From Atherinomorus stipes (taxonomy: Eukaryota > Chordata > Actinopteri > Atheriniformes > Atherinidae), in the NCBI GenBank assembly GCA_023101725.1, contig JALJCO010007877.1, positions 124,001 to 188,000 on the forward strand: DNA of 64,000 nt, in the 5' to 3' direction. The notes beneath the pieces are model-generated. The model saw only the letters and a program-made list of their open reading frames with translations, did not search any database and was not told the origin of the DNA. Positions 1 to 64,000 of this stretch are shown piece after piece (position 1 is the stretch's first letter; every line of letters starts with the position of its first letter). The translations under genes were made by a program, and so were the position numbers.

Positions 1-2261
1 TGGGAAGGGAAGGTGGGGTTTGGATTATTTGTCTCAGAAATGTACTGACTTTGAATTCATATTCATCTGTAGATTTTTGTCTTAGCCTGTGGCGATGCAG
101 CAGCAGAAAGACACAGCAGCTAAGATTTATTATGTTATCTGTAATATTGCCTCTTTGTCTGCAGCCTATTAGTTCCCGTTTTAACTCTCGCCTCTCTTTC
201 TCTCTGTCAGCTATATATGTTTAAAAGAAGAATTCAATTATAGATCTGGGTTAATAGAATGGGATCCCTGTGGGAGAGGTCGAGGGATGAAATCCTCTAA
301 TGAAACCTACATTTCAGGCACACAGCTTGCTAATGGTATAGAACTCTGTGTGTGTGCGTGTGTGTGTGTCCATGTCTGCATGAGAGGCCAAGTTCTGCTC
401 ACAAATAGATTGAGAATTCAATGTAGAGGACAGGAAGATGGTTAACTCATTCCGTGTTTGTTTGTTTTTTTGCGGGTTGTGGAACATAATAGCCTTTATG
501 TGCTCAGTCCTTCAATTCTACGGTTGTGCGAATACAGAAAAAATAAATAAATAAATAAAATAATCCAGTCCTCATCAGCTGTTAAAATGTGAAAAATGCA
601 TCGGATGAGCAACAGCACACAACTTTTACACTCTTTCAATATTCATTTAACAAGCGATAAGATACAGTGTAAAAACCCAAGTCTGCTTCCATTAGAATTA
701 AGAGGATAATTAACAGCCAGGTGATGTTAATTACATCCACCTGATTTAATTGATCATTATCAGTGTGAATGCGCATATAAAAGTACACGTCCTGGCTCTT
801 TTCTGTCCTGGAGCATTAAGATGTACAAGTATGTTAACACAATGCCAAGGAGGAAAGACATCAGAAAGCTTAAATAGGCTTTAGTCTGGAAAGGACTATA
901 AGACTTTATAAGACATGCTACAGTCAGATTATTTACAAATAGAAAAGCTTTAACACAGCTGGCAATCCTCCCAGCAATGGATGTCCCACTGAGTTCAGTT
1001 CAAGGTCAGATCCTGACACACTCACAGAAAATGAACCCCAAGAGGTACATCTCCGACTCTACAGGCCTCAGTTCACGTGTAGAACGAGGATGTGTGGTTT
1101 TATTTCATGCTCTGTCTTTGAAATATGTACATTGTTTTGTGAAGATATAGTTTCTTTGTTAGACTTATTTTGACATTCTGTCCCTCTTTAAATTGGGCTA
1201 AATGATGTGATTTCCCTCATCCTTGTGTAGAAGTGATGCTCTGTGGAATAATGCAGGCTGCTTCCTTTGTTCAGACAGCTTTGCTTTCCACATGATGGAA
1301 ACACCTTTCTTTCTTTGTATCATTTAAGGCTCCACATCTCTGTATTTTGCAGTTTTTTTGCCCTACATGTTAAATATCAATGTTCACAACAGTACAGAAA
1401 AGCTGAACAAGTATGGCTTGTTTGAGTTGCAGAAAAAAACTTTCTCTTTAAAGAGACCATTACGGCATGGCTTTATGTATTTTGGCTTTTCTTTTTTCAT
1501 GTTAAAAAAATGACTTGGTAAGAACCCCATGTTCTGATTTGTACAACCTTTTAAATTAAGTTAACTTGATAAGATGAGAAAAAAAAAGGAGAAAGCAGTT
1601 ACTGAAGGGATTAAGTGGCTGTGAGCGAGGACCCCGCCTGTCTTTCTGCCTGTCATCCATCACAAATGACATGACAGGATGTGTGTTTGATTTGTGTGTC
1701 GGCGAGAATGACTGATGCTGCTGTCAGAGAATATAAAGAACATAAAGCTTTACACTGAAACAAAAGAAGAACAGAGAGTTTCAGAAGGCTAAGTGACAAG
1801 AAAACTCAAAACAGTGGATGTCTTAGACAAGTCACAACTCTGGCAGTCAGTTTTTAGTTTAGAGCATCTGTAACACAACACATACCTCAGTCTCTATGCA
1901 CGTGTTTTATAGGTAGTCTCACACAATATCATCCACTTTTTAAAAGTACTATAACAGTGAGTTATTGTGAAATTAATGGTTGAAATGTTGATTAAAAAAT
2001 GGCAGCAAATAAAAAGGTGAGATGCTGCTCAAATTTTCGAACATAAAAACATATGCATAAGTAAAGTATATTTATATAGCACCTTTCAAGCATACATTAT
2101 TTAAAGTGGGCCTCATAATTTTGCAAAGTATTTTGGTAATATTCATATTATATACATTTTGAAATTTCCTTGTGAGATACATAAAGTATTTGTCATTTTG
2201 TTTTTGTTTTTTTTTTTTTTTTCATTTTATTTTATTTTTATTATTCATTTTATTATTATTA

Positions 2262-2263
<2 letters not shown>

Positions 2264-2327
<64 letters not shown>
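2264..2327. repeat. (TTA)n microsatellite
   Basis: About 21 uninterrupted trinucleotide units, embedded in a wider AT-rich tract (about 2205-2405). It produces a spurious poly-Tyr open frame. Confidence 0.97.
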
Positions 2328-2328
<1 letters not shown>

Positions 2329-2865
2329 AAACAAACAAACAAAATGCCATGCCTAAAATGCCTTTTTATTTAATAAAAAAAAAAAATCTAATTCTTTTTT
2401 ATTAATGTAGTGGTCTGGATTTAAAAGTCAAGGCATTTTTTTTTCTTTTTACTCACACCAAATAATTTTACATAGTTTTTTTTTTTTTAATATATATAAA
2501 AAAGATAAATAGATAATCAGTTTAAAAAAAACTCAGTCTTTTTTCTTGAAAGCCTGCTTCTAAAAAGGTTCTACAGAAAACTGTCCTCAGATTATTTCAG
2601 ATTAAAGAGGAGAAGGGAAGAACAAGATGTCTTTCTTCATTGTTATTAATTATTTTTACCCTGATATCTTATGTCATGGCTACATCTTCCAGTCCCCCCC
2701 CATGTCTGGTTTATATTTGGCCCTGTGATGGACTGCCTCTGGTCTAGTAACTTCTGGGATCGTCTACAACATCCCTCAATCCTTAACTGGAATAAGCAGG
2801 TTTAGAAAATGGATTAATGGAGTTTCTTAGACAAACAGGTTTAATCATTACTATTTACAAACACG

Positions 2866-2887
2866 CCCCCCCCCCCCCCCCCCCCCC
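2866..2887. repeat. poly-C run, 22 nt
   Basis: Uninterrupted run of 22 C between ACACG and ATACC. It could form G-quadruplex structures on the opposite strand, and its length is likely to be unreliable in sequencing. Confidence 0.95.
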
Positions 2888-5160
2888 ATACCAAACTTCA
2901 TCAACACACACTTCTGAAGAGACTTGTGTCATAATGTGGGTAGTTTTCACCCAAAGTGGTGCATCTCCTCTCCAGTACTGGAGAGGAGAGGAAGAAAGCA
3001 ATCATGTCATTGGTTCTGGCTCGGGAACAGAAAGAGCATCATCCTCATGTCAACGAAAACTGTGATGGATCCCTGTGGCAGAAAGATTTCAGCTCAAGCG
3101 CTTATTTGTGTCGTCTTCACTGCCCAACAGGGATCCGTCTCAACTGGGGCTTCATGATGCAGGATGTGTGTGCAAGCAACCTCATCACCTGTGCAACCAC
3201 AGAGCTTCGATGCAGGTGTGCATTCCCACTGAGCCGTGGCTGCAGGTGTCACTCACATGAGCGCACATCAGACAGAAATAGCTCCATTTTCCACCCAAAT
3301 TATATCTTTTATTATGACTCTTCTTCTTCTTCTTCTTTTTTTAATAAAAGAAATATCCATTGATTTCTCTGTCAATCAAAATAACATTAATTTTAGAGGA
3401 TCTCTAAGTGATAAAAATAGATGTTCCTCCTTTTTTTCTTTATTCCAAAGGTTATTGATGAACATGTTTTGAATTAAAGAGAAGAACTGCATTTATTTCT
3501 AAAAACAGGTCACAATCACACAATCATGGACAGTGAAAGTGCACATGAAGATAGTCAGACACTTGAAACTGCAGGCAGTGTTCCCTTTTTAAATCACAGT
3601 CCACCTGGAAATGCGCGCACGTGGATCAGCCTCACACCCCCCTCTCTCTCCCCACCCCCCTCCGTAAACCACAAGTTCTTTACGGTCAATCACAGCAAAG
3701 AGCAAGAGGACGACCAAGAAATGAATTCTTCTGGTACAGAAATAGAGGGGGCTTGTGTGTGATGTGCAGGTGGTGTGAACGCGGAGCATCTGACACCACA
3801 GCCGTGTTTACACTGCTGCATTTAAAAAAAAATTTGACTGTTTTTGCTCACAAACAAGCCCAAAAATCGCTGCCAGTGAAAATGCTTTTGCAAAAATGAA
3901 TTTATGAGTCGCAGCATCGTGCAATTAATGATGCTTTCTATTCACAGCCTCCCCATGTGCATCGGCAGTTGTCAAAAATGCTAGCGTGTGGGTCAAGAAG
4001 ATTTTGAAAATGGCACGAACTCGCTCCCAAACCTGCACACATGACACAGAAAACACCGCTTGCATGCTCTCTGGCACTCTGTGTGTTCAACGCTTCTGGT
4101 AACAAATCATTTCTTCCATCTCCTCCCTGTGGAGCTGCCTCATCCCGCCGTCACCATCTCTCCTCCTGCTATGAGACAACTCCTCACTGAATTTATTTAA
4201 AAAAACAAGCAAAAAACACCCAAAATGATAAATCACAACATGAGCTGTAAATCTAGGAAGTCTGTGAGTGTTACTCTGGAAGAAAACCGTGCTCATACAG
4301 TCGGCCACGTTTTAATGGAAAATCAATTTACTTGCAATATCACAAACTCAGTTTGCTCATATCTTATTACATACGGTCAGATGCATTTTCCACCACCACA
4401 ACCCTTCTTGAAATGACTTATTTCTGTTTGTTGGTGCTGTTTGCTGCTTACTTTGGAACCAGTACTTTCCATTCCACTTTGACTCCTTCTTTTGATGCTA
4501 CGGATAATGCAAGATCACTATTTCCATTCTCCTATTTGTTTCTCTGCAACTGCATGCATGAACGAAACTATAAACTATGGCTGAGCTTAGATGTCATGTT
4601 ATTGGATTATTTGCGGAAATAACTGTAGTTTGCTCCATGAGTGTGTCCATCAGGAGCCTGATATAAAAACTCTCACCCACCTGCTGTATTTCCATTTAGA
4701 TGAAATTGGGCTTCAACAAACTGACTGCATGCAGTGTTTTGTTGAACTGACACACACAGGCCCAGCTGGTAGCTGCCTTTGCAGACTCGCTAAGTCAATG
4801 TGAACAAAGAAATACAGATGAAACTTATCTCGATCAGATTACAGTGTCAACGCCCCTCTATATTCACCCCCGTCAGACTTCCAGGAAATGCTCACAATGC
4901 TCGCAGTGGTTTTAGAGTCTGAGATGAGTGTTTGGGAAACATAAATGTCAGAGAAATGAAAGAGGAGGGAAACGGTTTTTGATAACGTTCAGTCATTCTT
5001 TTTTCTTTTTTTTAAAAATATAGATTGTATTCTGCTGATTTACGCAGCAGTGAAGTGTAGTTTTGACAGCTCTGTCTTCCTAATATTAGACGTATGTGAT
5101 TGAAAATACTGTCGATGTTGGAGGTTTTCATTATTCCTCCCTCTCTCTGTCTTTCCCCAG

Positions 5161-63593
<58,433 letters not shown>

Positions 63594-64000
63594 GTAAGTC
63601 TGATCACACACAGGATGTGCAGATCACATGGGCAACACAACATACTCCCCCCCACCCCAAAGAGCAGGAGTTTGATCACTATTTCAGTAGTTAAACTCTT
63701 GATAAAGGTGACCTCTTCCTTTCCTTTACTCCTGCCTTCTTATTTTTTTGTTTTTATATCTCTGTCTCTCTTACTTTCTGCATCTTTTCACTGTCAATGC
63801 GACGTTTCTGTCTCTTTTAACGGACTGTAAACAGGTAAGTGTGCACATGATTCATGACTCAGCAGCTGATGCTGAAGGATGTGATGAAGGCAGGGTTGGT
63901 GATAATGATGCGGGTGTGAGTGGTGGGTTTGTGCGCGTGCCTGTGGACACCCTGGTCGCTGGATTTTGGTGCATATCCTGCGTGAACTTTAAGGGTTTTC
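63594..64000 (+). other. Start of the intron before the alternative V5 exons
   Basis: No beta-I or beta-II V5 exon is present in these 407 bases. A pyrimidine-rich stretch (63716-63818) leads to AACAG joined to GTAAGTG at 63834/63835, an adjacent acceptor/donor pair. Reading through the donor would add 78 codons of unrelated sequence before TAA at 63828-63830. Confidence 0.8.

Larger units (their letters stand above)
1..5160 (+). other. Intron upstream of the first C1B exon (3' part)
   Basis: No exon was found here. I looked for the C1A-coding exon that should precede C1B (Cys-rich, with an HKRC motif) and did not see it, so it lies before base 1. Contents are AT-rich unique sequence, an AAAT run near 540-563, a TTA microsatellite at 2264-2327, a 22-base C run at 2866-2887, a TCT run near 3318-3338 and a pyrimidine-rich acceptor tract ending in AG at 5160. 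Small open frames at 2800-4800 have no recognisable domain. Confidence 0.8.

Noticed and set aside
2817..4803. Cluster of short overlapping open frames
   Set aside because: No domain, no codon bias and no splice signals; consistent with random frames in intron sequence.
1..5160. Possible upstream prkcb exon (C1A or pseudosubstrate)
   Set aside because: No stretch with the C1A cysteine pattern and splice sites was found; it must lie upstream of the window.
63594..64000. Beta-II or beta-I V5 exon
   Set aside because: No frame here encodes the NFDKEFT-type tail after an acceptor; the alternative exons must be downstream.

Overview
This window is vertebrate, almost certainly teleost fish, genomic DNA. 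It lies inside one gene on the + strand, a conventional protein kinase C of the beta type (prkcb; which teleost duplicate cannot be told from sequence alone). Thirteen exons with GT/AG borders and a fully open, phase-consistent frame encode 524 consecutive residues: the C1B zinc finger, the C2 domain, the V3 hinge, the whole kinase core and the start of the C-terminal tail. By family knowledge this corresponds to about residues 97-621 of human PKC-beta. The N-terminal exons (pseudosubstrate and C1A) lie upstream of base 1. The alternative C-terminal V5 exons (beta-I/beta-II) lie beyond base 64000; the last exon here ends exactly where those isoforms diverge. No promoter, start codon, stop codon or polyA site of the gene is inside the window.

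Layout: 1-5160 intron; 5161-5493 C1B exons; 5494-20949 a 15.5 kb intron packed with transposons; 20950-26238 C2 exons; 26239-36892 an intron with a deep transposon nest; 36893-37036 hinge and start of the ATP loop; 37037-44904 an intron with long low-complexity tracts; 44905-56766 kinase exons separated by introns holding a LINE remnant, a hAT element and a Tc1-like element; 56767-63452 intron; 63453-63593 last kinase and C-tail exon; then intron to the end.

Non-coding content is dominated by degraded class II elements: hAT-like elements with 8-bp target duplications, Tc1/mariner with TA, TTAA-flanked piggyBac-like MITEs, and a PIF/Harbinger-like inverted pair. There is also one L2/CR1-like reverse-transcriptase remnant, plus microsatellites and long homopurine or homopolymer tracts. 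Several elements can be delimited to the base because the target duplication, or an uninterrupted paralogous copy, is present in the same window. The clearest nest is at about 29.9-33.8 kb, where a Tc1-like transposon is split by a 2.27 kb hAT element that itself carries three smaller elements.

I see no second protein-coding gene, no rRNA or tRNA, no CRISPR and no prokaryotic-type system. The unusual material is the architecture of the transposon nests, a 334-base uninterrupted purine run, and some splice-site contexts. All coordinates were read by eye; element family names rest on termini, target duplications and protein motifs, not on database searches.
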